The notes: generated by a model from the letters alone, not told the origin. A stretch of DNA of 64,000 nucleotides from Archangium gephyra (GCA_003243425.1 QFQP01000004.1:1-64000); one strand, 5' to 3'. Counted from the first letter of the stretch, positions 26,533 to 42,367 are shown. Numbers and translations are program-made.

Positions 26533-27570
26533 ATGAACGAAAGACTGGCGGCACTGGCAGCGGCAGCGAACAGCGAGCTCGAGACGGCGGTGACGCCCGA
26601 CGCGGTCGAGCAACTGCGCGTGAAGTACCTCGGCAAGAAGGGCGAGATCGCTGCGATCCTCGGCGGCATGGGCAAGCTCGCGCCTGACGAGCGGCGCGCG
26701 CTTGGTGAGAAGGCCAACGCCGTGAAGGCCGAGTTGGAGACGAAGATCTCCGCCGCGATCAACCGGGTGCAGGAGCTCGCGCTCGAAGCCGAACTCAAAG
26801 GGCCGCGCATCGACGTGACGTTGCCTGGTCGCGCGCGCCGTCAGGGCCGCCGTCACCCGGTTTCACAGACGCTCGAAGACATCTGCAGCACGTTCGCGCG
26901 TCTGGGCTTCGTGGTCGAGCAGGGGCCGGAGATCGAGCTCGACTGGTACAACTTCGAAGCGCTCAACATGCCGCCGGATCACTCCGCGCGCGACATGCAG
27001 GACACGTTCTACGTCGACCCGGCGACCATCGCCGTGAAGAAGCCGGTCGTGCTGCGCACGCACACCTCGCCGGTGCAGATCCGCACGATGCTGGCGCAGA
27101 AGCCGCCGGTGCGCGCCGTGATGCCGGGCCGCGTGTACCGCAAGGACAGTGACCAGACCCACACGCCGATGTTCCATCAGGTGGAAGGTCTGCTCGTCGA
27201 CTCGAAGGTCACGTTCGCTGAGTTGAAGGGCACGCTGGCGGCGTTCGCCACCGCCTTCTTCGGCCCGAAGACGAAGACCCGCTTTCGCCCGTCGTTCTTC
27301 CCGTTCACCGAGCCTTCGGCAGAGGTCGACGTGTCGTGTGTGTTCTGCGGCGGCAAGGGCTGCCGCGTGTGCAAGCAGACCGGCTGGCTCGAGGTGCTGG
27401 GCAGCGGCATGGTGCACCCCAACGTCTTCAAGCACGCCAACTACGACCCCACGCAGGTCACGGGGTTCGCGTTCGGCATGGGCGTCGAGCGCCTCGCGAT
27501 GCTGCGGTACGGCATCGACGACCTCCGCACCATGTTCGAGAACGACTACCGCTTCGTCGCGCAGTTCTGA
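26533..27570 (+). CDS. pheS: Phenylalanine-tRNA ligase alpha subunit
   Basis: A 345-residue PheRS alpha chain. An N-terminal coiled coil (residues 1-85) binds tRNA; the class II catalytic core follows with RRQGRRHPVSQTLEDI, GPEIELDWYNFEALNMP, HTSPVQIRTM and GRVYRKDSDQTHTPMFHQVE (motif 2), then FGMGVERLAML (motif 3). The cysteine-bearing CGGKGCRVCKQTGW segment is also seen in many bacterial PheS. Confidence 0.98.
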   Translation: MNERLAALAAAANSELETAVTPDAVEQLRVKYLGKKGEIAAILGGMGKLAPDERRALGEKANAVKAELETKISAAINRVQELALEAELKGPRIDVTLPGRARRQGRRHPVSQTLEDICSTFARLGFVVEQGPEIELDWYNFEALNMPPDHSARDMQDTFYVDPATIAVKKPVVLRTHTSPVQIRTMLAQKPPVRAVMPGRVYRKDSDQTHTPMFHQVEGLLVDSKVTFAELKGTLAAFATAFFGPKTKTRFRPSFFPFTEPSAEVDVSCVFCGGKGCRVCKQTGWLEVLGSGMVHPNVFKHANYDPTQVTGFAFGMGVERLAMLRYGIDDLRTMFENDYRFVAQF

Positions 27571-27582
27571 GGGACCGACGTC

Positions 27583-29982
27583 ATGAAGATTTCGCTCAAG
27601 TGGCTCAAGGACTACGTGCAGCTCCCTGACTCGGTCGACGAGCTCGCCAAGAAGCTCACGATGGCTGGTCTGGAGATCGAGGGCATCGACAGCCCGGGGA
27701 GGGCGCTCGGTGGCGTGGTGGTCGCGCAGATCCTCGCGTCGGAGAAGCACCCCAACGCCGACAAGCTGTCGGTCACGAAGATCGACGATGGCTCCGGCGC
27801 GCCGCTGCAGGTGGTGTGCGGCGCGAAGAACTACAAGGTCGGCGACAAGGTTCCGCTCGCGAAGGTCGGCGCCGCGCTGCCCGGCGGCATGAAGATCGGC
27901 AAAGCGAAGATGCGCGACGTCGAGAGCTTCGGAATGCTCTGCAGCAGCAAGGAGCTCGGCATCACCGAAGAGAGCTCGGGCCTCCTGATTCTCGACCCGG
28001 CGCTGAAGGTCGGCACGCCCATCGCCGAAGCGCTCGGCCTCGACGACGTGATCTTCGAGGTGAATGTCACGCCGAACCGCAGCGACGCGCTCTCGCACCT
28101 GGGCATCGCCCGCGAGGTCTCGACGCTGCTCGGCGTGCCGTTGACGAAGCCCGAAGTGAAGTTGAACGAGTCGTCGGTCGACGCGAGCTCGAAGGTGAAG
28201 ATCACCATCGACGATTCCGACCGCTGCTGGCGTTACGCCGGGCGGGTGATCGAAGGCGTGACGGTGAAGCAGTCGCCCGGGTGGATGCAGGAGCGGCTCA
28301 AGGCGGCGGGCATGCGCGCCATCAACAACCTCGTCGACATCACGAACTACGTGATGCTCGAGTACGGCCAGCCGCTGCACGCCTTCGATCTCGATCGCGT
28401 CGGTGGTTCGCAGATCGTGGTTCGCACCGCGAAGGCCGGCGAGAAGTTGAAGACGCTCGACGGCAAGGACCGCGTGTTGAACGCGGAAGACCTGCTGATC
28501 TGTGACGAGAAGAACCCGCTGGTCATCGCCGGCGTCATGGGCGGTGAGTCGAGCGAAGTGACCGAGAAGACCACGCGCGTGCTGCTCGAGTGCGCGACCT
28601 TCCAGCCGGCCACCGTTCGCCGTTCTTCGAAGCGCCATGCGCTGCACACCGAGTCGTCGCACCGCTTCGAGCGTGGCACCGACGTGTCCGTCGTCCCCGA
28701 GGTCATCGATCGCGCCGCGGCGTTGATCGCCGAGCTCGGCGGCGGCACCGTGCTCAAGGGCTCGGTCGACGTGTACGCGAACAAGAAGGAGCCGCGCGTC
28801 GTCACCCTGCGCACCGAGCGAGTCGGTGAGGTGCTCGGCACGCCGGTGAGCGCCGACGAGTGCAACCGCGTGCTCACCTCGCTCGGCTTCGTGTCGAAGG
28901 GTGACGGCAAGTGGTTGGTGCCGCAGGTGCGCGTCGACGTGTCGATCGAAGAAGACCTCATCGAAGAGATCGCGCGCATCCGTGGTTTCGAGGCGATTCC
29001 CGCGGCGCTTCCGCGTGGCCTTTCGACGCTCGAGCCGGAACGCCCGTGGGTGACGGCGGAGCGTCGCATTCGCTCGGCGCTGTCGGGTGAAGGGCTCGAC
29101 GAGGTGGTGAACTACTCGTTCGTCGCGCCGGCGGAGTTGGCGGCCTTTCAAGCCGACGCGAGCGTCATCAACGTCGCCAACCCGCTCTCGGTAGAGCAGC
29201 AGGCCATGCGCACGACCTTGTTCGCGAGCCTGGTGCCCAACGTCGCGCGTTCGGCGCGTCACCAGGCCGGCGGCGTTCGTTTCTACGAGATCGCGCGCAG
29301 CTACGTGCCCAACGAGAAGGGTGGAGAAGGTTCGACGCCCGTCGCGAAGGAGACGCTCCAGGTCGCGGGAGCGCTGTGGGGCCTGCGTCACGGCGATCGC
29401 ACGTGGACCGAGAAGGACGCCAACGTCGACTTCTACGATGCGCGTGGTGCGGTGGAAGCCGTGCTCGCTGCGTTGAACATCGAAGGTGCGGTCTTCGAGG
29501 CGCTCGATTCGCCCTGGTATCACCCGCGTGCCTCGGCCTCGGTGCGTGTGGGCAAGAAGGTCATCGGCACACTCGGTGAGCTTCACCCGCGCGCGCAGAA
29601 GAAGCTCGACGCCCCGACGGGCGTCTTCCTGTTCCAGCTCGAGGTCGAGGCGCTGCTGTCGCTCGCCACCCTGGTGCCGCAGTACGCGTCACTCTCGAAG
29701 TTCCCGTCGGTGCTGCGCGATCTCGCGGTGGTCGTCGACGCGCAGGTGTCGGCCGAGCAGGTGCGCGGCGTGATCCTCGAGGTGGGCAAGCCGCTCGTCG
29801 CCGATGCGCGCATTTTCGACGTGTTCACCGGCGTGCAGGTGGGCGCGGGGCGCAAGAACCTCGCGTTTGCACTCGAGTACAAGTCGCCCGACAAGACCCT
29901 CACCGACGCGGAAGTGGTCGACGCGCACGCGAAGATCGTTGCCGAGGTGACAAAGCGCGTCGGCGGTGCCCTGCGCGCGTAA
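27583..29982 (+). CDS. pheT: Phenylalanine-tRNA ligase beta subunit
   Basis: A 799-residue PheRS beta chain, 12 bases after pheS. Order of domains: N-terminal B1 and tRNA-binding EMAP-like fold (residues about 40-150), B3/4 editing domain (about 200-400, containing the ERGTDVSVVPEVID stretch), B5, the catalytic-like core, and a C-terminal FDX-ACB anticodon-binding domain (FPSVLRDLAVVVDAQV). Full length and uninterrupted. Confidence 0.98.
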   Translation: MKISLKWLKDYVQLPDSVDELAKKLTMAGLEIEGIDSPGRALGGVVVAQILASEKHPNADKLSVTKIDDGSGAPLQVVCGAKNYKVGDKVPLAKVGAALPGGMKIGKAKMRDVESFGMLCSSKELGITEESSGLLILDPALKVGTPIAEALGLDDVIFEVNVTPNRSDALSHLGIAREVSTLLGVPLTKPEVKLNESSVDASSKVKITIDDSDRCWRYAGRVIEGVTVKQSPGWMQERLKAAGMRAINNLVDITNYVMLEYGQPLHAFDLDRVGGSQIVVRTAKAGEKLKTLDGKDRVLNAEDLLICDEKNPLVIAGVMGGESSEVTEKTTRVLLECATFQPATVRRSSKRHALHTESSHRFERGTDVSVVPEVIDRAAALIAELGGGTVLKGSVDVYANKKEPRVVTLRTERVGEVLGTPVSADECNRVLTSLGFVSKGDGKWLVPQVRVDVSIEEDLIEEIARIRGFEAIPAALPRGLSTLEPERPWVTAERRIRSALSGEGLDEVVNYSFVAPAELAAFQADASVINVANPLSVEQQAMRTTLFASLVPNVARSARHQAGGVRFYEIARSYVPNEKGGEGSTPVAKETLQVAGALWGLRHGDRTWTEKDANVDFYDARGAVEAVLAALNIEGAVFEALDSPWYHPRASASVRVGKKVIGTLGELHPRAQKKLDAPTGVFLFQLEVEALLSLATLVPQYASLSKFPSVLRDLAVVVDAQVSAEQVRGVILEVGKPLVADARIFDVFTGVQVGAGRKNLAFALEYKSPDKTLTDAEVVDAHAKIVAEVTKRVGGALRA

Positions 29983-30043
29983 GCGCCCGATTTTCAGGCC
30001 TCGGAGCCAAGTCTGCGAGGTCGCGAAAAAGCGTAGCAATGTC

Positions 30044-30059
30044 GGCATGTTGACATGCC
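30044..30059. promoter_or_regulatory. Inverted repeat over the ihfA -35 region
   Basis: GGCATGT (30044-30050), TG, ACATGCC (30053-30059) is a perfect 7-base inverted repeat 27 bases upstream of ihfA. It overlaps TTGACA at 30050-30055, the only strong -35-like sequence there (a weak TACGCT lies 16 bases on). A repressor bound here would cover the promoter; the factor is unknown. Confidence 0.5.
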
Positions 30060-30086
30060 TGCACCACGGGCTACGCTCCGACACCT

Positions 30087-30449
30087 ATGACGAAAGCGGA
30101 CATCATCGAGAGCGTCTACGAAAAGGTGGGCTTCTCGAAGAAGGAGTCAGCTGAACTCGTGGAGTTGGTCTTCGACACGCTCAAGGAGACGCTCGAGCGC
30201 GGCGACAAAGTGAAGATCTCGGGCTTCGGGAACTTCCAGCCTCGCTACAAGCGCGCGCGCCCGGGCCGTAACCCGCAGAGCGGCCAGCCCATCGAGATCA
30301 CGGCACGTCGCGTCGTGAAGTTCGTGCCCAGCCAGGTGCTCAAGGCCGATCTCAACGACGGTTACGTCGCGGAGGACGAACTCTCGGCCGAGGACGAAGA
30401 CGAAGGGCACGTCGCTCCGGAGTCAGATGACGACGACGGCGAAGATTGA
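30087..30449 (+). CDS. ihfA: Integration host factor alpha subunit with acidic tail
   Basis: A 120-residue HU/IHF-family DNA-bending protein. MTKADIIESVYEKVGFSKKE, GDKVKISGFGNFQPRYK and the DNA-intercalating arm RPGRNPQSGQPIEI are typical of IHF alpha. After about residue 95 it ends in a strongly acidic tail (many Asp/Glu in 25 residues) not found in E. coli IhfA. The gene order pheS-pheT-ihfA is the conserved one. Confidence 0.93.
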   Translation: MTKADIIESVYEKVGFSKKESAELVELVFDTLKETLERGDKVKISGFGNFQPRYKRARPGRNPQSGQPIEITARRVVKFVPSQVLKADLNDGYVAEDELSAEDEDEGHVAPESDDDDGED

Positions 30450-30451
30450 AA

Positions 30452-30480
30452 TTGACCGGTGGGTGTCAGGCGGGCATAAG
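30452..30480 (+). promoter_or_regulatory. Candidate promoter of tRNA-Pro
   Basis: TTGACC (30452-30457), 17-base spacer, CATAAG (30475-30480), 26 bases before the tRNA. It starts two bases after the ihfA stop region. Confidence 0.6.
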
Positions 30481-30504
30481 GCGCGCCGTCTCAACCCTGC
30501 CGTT

Positions 30505-30580
<76 letters not shown>

Positions 30581-30588
30581 TCACAATT

Positions 30589-30630
30589 GAAGGCCCCGGT
30601 TCTCCTCGGAGAGCCGGGGCCTTCGTTTTT
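30589..30630 (+). terminator. Rho-independent terminator after tRNA-Pro
   Basis: GAAGGCCCCGG (30589-30599) pairs perfectly with CCGGGGCCTTC (30614-30624), with further TCTC/GAGA pairing, then GTTTTT. Nothing convincing was found in the remaining 240 bases before the next gene. Confidence 0.92.
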
Positions 30631-30870
30631 CAATCCCTCTGAGTGGCTGAACACACGCGAGATGGTCGTGATGTCGCTCGGCTGCGATGGAGCGATTGGC
30701 CCGACGATGAGCACGTTCCACGCGTTTCCCGGCGACGGCGTCCGACCGAGGGCGACGCAACAACACCGCTTGGAACCGCCAATGACACCTCTGCGAGTGA
30801 CAACTCCGGAGGGCTAGACTGAAAGGCACTCCGGTTTCAGTCGTCAGCGTGATCTCTCCATGGGGTGTCG

Positions 30871-31626
30871 ATGCAGCGGTTGGCGTTCAAGGTGCGGGTC
30901 CGACTGCTGACGACAGACGCTGGCGGCCGTAAAGCTCCGCTCCGCAGTGATGCGCGACTGAGCTGGGCGATCGGCAACCCGACGAACAACGACGCGCGGC
31001 TGTATTTCTCCGGTGAACTGTCACCCGGCGCTTCGTGCGACGCGACGTTGCGACCGTTGCTCTCTGAAGCGTGGGAGCACCTGTCGATCGGCACCGTCAT
31101 CTCGATGCAGGAAGGTGCACGCGTGGTGGGGCAGGCGACCATCACCGACCTGGTCATCGGCGTGTCGGCTCCGCCGGAGGTCGTGCGCTTCGTCGGCGCG
31201 GCCCGCCGCTACTGCGACTTCATTCAAGAAGGCGGCGTGGCGTCGCTGCACGAGCGCCTCTCGCTGGCGCGCGTGATGCTGCTCGAGTTGTACATCGGCG
31301 CGGTGGCGCTCCCCAAAGGCGACGAGCCCGAGGCGATCGACGAGAGCGGTCCGGTGCCGCAGGCGCCGAGCACGTGGACGGCCTTCGAGCAGTTCGAGCA
31401 CTACTGGGAAATCTTCGACCCCTACGCCGGCGACGAGCCGGTGACCGGCTCACTCACCGAAGATCTCCTCGACGTGTATCTCGACGTCTGTCGGGGACTG
31501 AGTCTGTGGGACAGCGCGCAGGAGAACGCCGCGATCTGGGAATGGCGTTTCTCTTTCGATACACATTGGGGCACGCACGCCATCGATGCGTTGTGGTCTC
31601 TACATCGCGCGTGTCGAAACGTCTGA
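30871..31626 (+). CDS. EF-Tu domain-III-like beta-barrel fused to a DUF5063 domain
   Basis: A 251-residue two-part protein. Residues about 1-95 resemble domain III of elongation factor Tu: FKVRVRLLTTDAGGRKAPL, a central strand set, SPGASCDATLRPL, and GTVISMQEGARVVGQATI, the pattern of the EF-Tu C-terminal barrel. The C-terminal half (about 105-251) matches DUF5063: a helical region ending in DLLDVYLDVCRGLSLW and EWRFSFDTHWGTHAIDALWS. There is no GTPase domain. DUF5063 proteins are small and uncharacterised. The ATG at 30871 is chosen over an in-frame GTG two codons earlier. Monocistronic; function unknown. Confidence 0.75.
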   Translation: MQRLAFKVRVRLLTTDAGGRKAPLRSDARLSWAIGNPTNNDARLYFSGELSPGASCDATLRPLLSEAWEHLSIGTVISMQEGARVVGQATITDLVIGVSAPPEVVRFVGAARRYCDFIQEGGVASLHERLSLARVMLLELYIGAVALPKGDEPEAIDESGPVPQAPSTWTAFEQFEHYWEIFDPYAGDEPVTGSLTEDLLDVYLDVCRGLSLWDSAQENAAIWEWRFSFDTHWGTHAIDALWSLHRACRNV

Positions 31627-31672
31627 ACGTTGCTACTCACCCGCCTCAACACCCCTCACGGAGGTCACACAC

Positions 31673-31912
31673 ATGCGTCGTTTCGCTGCAATTGCTCTCG
31701 CTCTCTCCGCGCTTTCTGGCTGCGCCACGATGACCAACTTCAAGAACGAAGGCATGAAGAAGGCCGCGTTCGACCTCGAGTGCAAGGAAGACGACCTCAA
31801 GGTGAAGGAAGTGTCGAAGACGGAAGTGAACGTCACCGGCTGCGGCAAGAAGGCGACGTACAGCGATCAGGGTGGCGGCGCGTGGACCACGTCGTCGGTG
31901 AAGGCCGACTGA
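31673..31912 (+). CDS. Small lipoprotein
   Basis: A 79-residue lipoprotein with a clean leader (MRRFAAIALALSALSGC, lipobox LSGC) and a short lysine- and acid-rich mature domain ending VNVTGCGKKATYSDQGGG. A GGAGGT ribosome site precedes the ATG at 31673. Similar tiny lipoproteins with a C-terminal Gly/Cys hairpin are frequent in myxobacteria; no function is known. Followed by a bidirectional hairpin shared with the convergent transporter. Confidence 0.8.
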   Translation: MRRFAAIALALSALSGCATMTNFKNEGMKKAAFDLECKEDDLKVKEVSKTEVNVTGCGKKATYSDQGGGAWTTSSVKAD

Positions 31913-31943
31913 TCGGCGAACGACGTTTCGCTGAAGGGCCCGG

Positions 31944-31980
31944 GGCCGTGCGATCGAAAGGTCGCGCGGCCTTCGTGTTT
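31944..31980. terminator. Hairpin between convergent lipoprotein and transporter genes
   Basis: GGCCGTGCGA (31944-31953) pairs with TCGCGCGGCC (31962-31971) with one wobble, followed by TTCGTGTTT. It lies between the two convergent stops and may end both transcripts; the T-tract is interrupted. Confidence 0.6.
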
Positions 31981-33253
31981 CAGAGCGCCTTGCGGTCGAG
32001 CGTGTCGCGCGCCTTCTGCAGATCGAGCGCGCCTTCCCACTTCGAGACCACGATGGTGGCCACGGCGTTGCCCACGAGGTTCGTCAGCGCGCGTGCTTCC
32101 GACATGAAGCGATCGATGCCGATCAGCAGCGAGAGCCCGGCCACCGGAACCGTACCGACCGATTGCAGCGTCGCCGCCAGCGTGACGAAGCCACTGCCGG
32201 TGACGCTGGCCGCGCCCTTCGACGTGAGCAGCAGAACGGCGAGCAGGGCCAGCTGCTCCGAGAGGGTGAAGGGCTGGTCGAGCGCCTGCGCCACGAAGAC
32301 GCTCGCCATCGTCAGGTAGATGCACGTGCCGTCGAGGTTGAACGAGTAGCCGGTCGGCACCACGAGGCGAACCACCGGCCCTCCGCAGCCCAGCTTCTCG
32401 AGCTTGGTCATCAAGTCGGGCAGGGCAGACTCGGAAGACGACGTGCCGAGTACCAGCACCAGCTCGTCCTTCATGTGCCGCACGAGCTTGAAGATCGACA
32501 GCCCCACGAGGCGCAGGGCGAGGCCCAGCACGCCGAACACGAAGAGCAGCGCGGTGGCGTAGAACGACAAAATCAGCTGCAGCAGATTGCCCAGCGTTTC
32601 GAAGCCGAACTTGCCGATGGTGAAGGCCATCGCACCGAACGCCCCGATCGGCGCCAGCCGCATCACCACGCCGACCAGCGCGAAGAACATCGACGAGATC
32701 TTCTCGAGGCCATGAACGATGGGTTGGCCCCGTTCACCAAGGCCCGCGACCGCGACGCCGGTCAGCACCGCCAGCAGCAGCACCTGGAGCACGTCGGCAT
32801 TGGTGAAGGCGCCCACGAAGCTGTCGGGAATGATGGCCTGCAGATGCTCGATGATGCCGTGCGGCCGCGGCCCTGAGAGCGTCTTGTCGAGCTTGCTGGT
32901 GTCGAGCGCCTCGACGCGCGCGTGAATGCCGCGACCGGGCCCCACGAGGTTGACGACGAGCAGCCCGAGCGCGAGCGCCACGGTGGTCATCGCCTCGAAC
33001 CACACCAGCGCCTTGGCCCCGACGCGGCCCACCTTCTTCAAGTCGCCCATGCCGGCGATGCCCACGGCCACCGTCGTGAAGACGATGGGCGCGATGAGCA
33101 TCTTGATGAGCTTCACGAAGCCCGCGCCGACGGGCTCGAGCGCCTGGCCCCAGGTTGGTTTGACGACGCCGAGCGCGATGCCCAGCGCCACGGCGATCAG
33201 CACCTGAATGTAGAGCGTCGAGCCTTTGCGGCCCGGCGCTGCCACCGGTGCGC

Positions 33254-33257
<4 letters not shown>
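31980..33257 (-). CDS. Dicarboxylate/amino acid:cation symporter (DAACS family, GltP/DctA-like)
   Basis: A 425-residue inner-membrane symporter with about eight membrane helices and two re-entrant loops. Signature segments: LIKMLIAPIVFTTVAVGIA, the re-entrant serine motif LGTSSSESALP near residue 275, YSFNLDGTCIYL with the conserved NxDGT, and SKGAASVTGSGF. Substrate may be glutamate, aspartate or C4-dicarboxylates. The start is GTG at 33257, overlapping the stop of the Cys-rich lipoprotein gene (GTGA), so it is the fourth gene of a coupled operon, an unusual setting for this family. Confidence 0.92.
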
Positions 33258-36967
<3,710 letters not shown>

Positions 36968-36970
36968 GTT

Positions 36971-37978
36971 TTAGAACTCGAGCGACGCCATCGCGCCGGC
37001 GCCGTTGGGAGTGAGAATGGGAATGAGCGTGACCGGCGGCGTGGGGGAGCTGGCGTCGACGTTCACCGTCTTGCGGTAGCCGATCGGCCGACCCGCATAG
37101 AAGAGGACGATGCTGGTCACGACGGCCGCGCCGCCGACCGCGTACATCGCCATCGCGCCGGTCTGCAGCCCCGCCGCCGACGTGCGCTGCTCCTGAAGCG
37201 CGGGCGTCAACGTGCAGCTGGCGTTGGCGGTGGTGCCAGCGCAGTCGGTCACGCCACGGTCGTACTGTTGGAACATGCCGTTGGCGCCCAGGTGCATGCC
37301 GAGGCCAGCGCCAGCAGCGGCGACGCCTGCTCCGAGCACCGCCCACGGAATGACGGGGCTGAAGGCACGTTTGTATTCGGTGAGCTCCTCGGTCCGGTAC
37401 ACGCGCAGTTCGACGGCCTGCGCGTCACCGCCGCCGAAGGTCACCGAGCGCTCGTCAGGCAACAGGCCCTCTTTCGAGGCGCTCAGGGAGTGCTGGCCGG
37501 AGCGCACGAGGCCGTCCCACTTGCCGGGGCCGGTGAAGATGGTCTTGCCGTCGAGCTTCACGATCGCGCCGTCGAAGTTGCACGTCACCGTGAGCTTCGT
37601 GAGCTGCCGCTCGATGAGCGCGAGGTAGCGCTGCGCCTGCTGGTACTTGTCGTCGTCGAGCGGCGCGGCGCCGAACTTGAGCGCCGACGTCAGGTGCTCG
37701 TGCACTTCGATCGGCTGGTCGAGGTTCACCAGCGCGAGCGCGAGGTTGTAGTGAATCGCGGGGTGATCCCAGTACGCGAGCGCTTCACGGTAGGTGCCCG
37801 CTGCTTTGGGGAAGAGCGACTCTTTGAGCGCGGCGTTGCCCTCGCGAAAGAGCGCGATCGCCTGGTTCTGCTTTTCCTTCGCGACGCCCCTGGCCCACGG
37901 GCGCTCCGGTTCTTCTGCGGCGAATGCAGTGCTGACCGCCAGCGCAACCGCGAGCGCGGCCCATCGTCCGTTCGTCAT
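36971..37978 (-). CDS. Secreted TPR/PEGA-domain protein
   Basis: A 335-residue exported protein. A signal peptide (GRWAALAVALAVSTAFA) is followed by a TPR-like helical region at about residues 30-125 (AIALFREGNAALKESLFPKA, IHYNLALALVNL), a PEGA-type beta domain at about 130-200 (VTCNFDGAIVKLDGKTIFTG), then a Gly/Ala-rich hydrophobic stretch (WAVLGAGVAAAGAGLGM) and a second one near residue 285, perhaps membrane anchors. The ATG at 37978 follows a GAGGGGA ribosome site. TPR-PEGA proteins often accompany Ser/Thr kinases in myxobacteria. It sits 13 bases after the kinase-nSTAND gene and 3 bases before the Cys-rich lipoprotein gene. Confidence 0.85.
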   Translation of the reverse strand: MTNGRWAALAVALAVSTAFAAEEPERPWARGVAKEKQNQAIALFREGNAALKESLFPKAAGTYREALAYWDHPAIHYNLALALVNLDQPIEVHEHLTSALKFGAAPLDDDKYQQAQRYLALIERQLTKLTVTCNFDGAIVKLDGKTIFTGPGKWDGLVRSGQHSLSASKEGLLPDERSVTFGGGDAQAVELRVYRTEELTEYKRAFSPVIPWAVLGAGVAAAGAGLGMHLGANGMFQQYDRGVTDCAGTTANASCTLTPALQEQRTSAAGLQTGAMAMYAVGGAAVVTSIVLFYAGRPIGYRKTVNVDASSPTPPVTLIPILTPNGAGAMASLEF

Positions 37979-37991
37979 TGTTCCCCTCAAC

Positions 37992-40997
<3,006 letters not shown>

Positions 40998-41105
40998 GAT
41001 GTCCTCACTTCAGCGCACGCGCTGCTGTGACTGGGTTACGGCCGGAGTGTAGCGGCTTTCAACCGCAGCGAACCAGTTGAAGTGCGGCGTTCTGCGCCAG
41101 CGGTT

Positions 41106-41426
41106 TCAGTCCTCGGCCTTGAGGATCTGCTCCAGCGATTTGGCGGGGTCGAGGTACTCGGCGAACTTGCGCGTCAGGTACTTCTGCGCCTGGCCGCGGA
41201 GCAGCATGCCGGGGTCGCTGGCTTCACCCGCGATGCGACTGCCTTCGACCGCGAGCTTGCCGTCGATGGAAATGCCCATGGCCTTGCCCTTCATCGTCGC
41301 GGCGATGCCGTCCCAGGCCGACGAAACGCCGTACTTGCGGTTCCAGTAGCCGAGCAGCGCTTCGACGCGCTTCTTCGCGTCTTCCACAGGGAGCGAGTTG
41401 GGAACTTCGAACTTGATGAAACCCAT
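41106..41426 (-). CDS. Polyhydroxyalkanoic acid system family protein (putative)
   Basis: A 106-residue protein resembling the small PHA-granule-region family: IKFEVPNSLPVEDAKKRVEA at the N-terminus, a central AWDGIAATMKGKAMGISIDG strand pair, and a C-terminal helix LRGQAQKYLTRKFAEYL. No enzymatic motif is seen. The ATG is five bases after the diadenylate cyclase stop, so the two are probably one transcript. Whether it relates to PHA storage here is unknown. Confidence 0.65.
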   Translation of the reverse strand: MGFIKFEVPNSLPVEDAKKRVEALLGYWNRKYGVSSAWDGIAATMKGKAMGISIDGKLAVEGSRIAGEASDPGMLLRGQAQKYLTRKFAEYLDPAKSLEQILKAED

Positions 41427-41431
41427 GGCTT

Positions 41432-42313
41432 TTAAGTCCTCCGCGCCGTCTGGTGGAGCTCGAGCACGATCTGCCCCTCTTTGAAGAGGCGCACGGCACC
41501 CGAGGTCTGGCTCACCACCAGCGCGATGCAGCGCGTGGTGGCGGTGATGCTGGCAGCAGCGGCGTGGCGCGCGCCGAGCCCCAGCGGAATCTTCACGTTC
41601 TCGTCGCTCGCGGACAAGTAGCGGCCCGCCGCGAGTACCACGCCGTCTTCGCGAATCACGAAGGCGCCGTCGAGCACCGAGAAGTTCTTGATGGCTTCAC
41701 GAATGCGTGGGTCGAGAACGTTACGTTCGCTCTCCGAAAGCCCCTGGAACGGGTTGATGGTGAGCTGCCGGCTCGTCTCCATCACTGCGTTGTGATCGCC
41801 GATGGTGAGAATGGTGCCGACGGGGTGGCCTTCGAAGCCCTCCTGACCAATCTGCAGCGCGAGCTGGATGAGCGCGTCGACGACCTGCGAATTGAACTCG
41901 TCACCGAGCTTCACGCCTTCGATCGCCACGCGATCGTCGAGCGAGCCACCGATGCGCATGGTCATCATGGTGTCGAGGTGACGGCCGATGCGACCGGTCA
42001 GACAGAGCACCGCGTCGCCTTCTTTGAATTGCCCCTGCGCGAGCGCCGAGACGATCGCCATCTTCACGCGCTCGGTGCGGGAGTAGTCGTACGCGGGAAT
42101 GATGATCGCGCGTTCCTTCTTCTGAACGAGCTCCTGCCCGAGGGCCTGACTGGTCACCGCGTAGATCAACTTTTTGCGGCATTTGCGGCCGCGCAGATCA
42201 GCGGGCGGAATCACCGTGTCACCGATCACCAGCAGGTGATCCACGTCTGCCTGGCTGGCGAGCGTGAGGGCGCTCTTCAAGAACTCGCGATCGAGACGAT
42301 TCGTCTCCGACAT
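41432..42313 (-). CDS. DacZ-like diadenylate cyclase (c-di-AMP synthase)
   Basis: A 293-residue two-domain protein. The C-terminal domain (about 160-290) is a DisA_N/DAC diadenylate cyclase: DGAFVIREDGVVLAAG (catalytic DGA near residue 215) and LGARHAAAASITATTRCIALVVSQ (RHxxA motif near residue 249). It should make c-di-AMP from two ATP. The N-terminal half (LVIGDTVIPPADLRGRKCRK, LTGRIGRHLDTMMTMRI) resembles the pyruvate-kinase C-terminal domain found in the DacZ class, which I know mainly from archaea, rather than DisA, CdaA or CdaS. There is no membrane segment and no DisA DNA-binding part. It precedes the small PHA-family gene and is divergent from dksA. Confidence 0.85.
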   Translation of the reverse strand: MSETNRLDREFLKSALTLASQADVDHLLVIGDTVIPPADLRGRKCRKKLIYAVTSQALGQELVQKKERAIIIPAYDYSRTERVKMAIVSALAQGQFKEGDAVLCLTGRIGRHLDTMMTMRIGGSLDDRVAIEGVKLGDEFNSQVVDALIQLALQIGQEGFEGHPVGTILTIGDHNAVMETSRQLTINPFQGLSESERNVLDPRIREAIKNFSVLDGAFVIREDGVVLAAGRYLSASDENVKIPLGLGARHAAAASITATTRCIALVVSQTSGAVRLFKEGQIVLELHQTARRT

Positions 42314-42367
42314 GGTGCAGGAGTGTAAATCGTCCCAAGTGATTTCAAAGGTTTATTTATCTAAGCC

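Noticed and set aside
26863..29586. A 907-codon leftward open frame antisense to pheS-pheT
   Set aside because: Product is Arg/His/Leu-rich noise typical of antisense frames in GC-rich genes; pheS and pheT are intact on the other strand.
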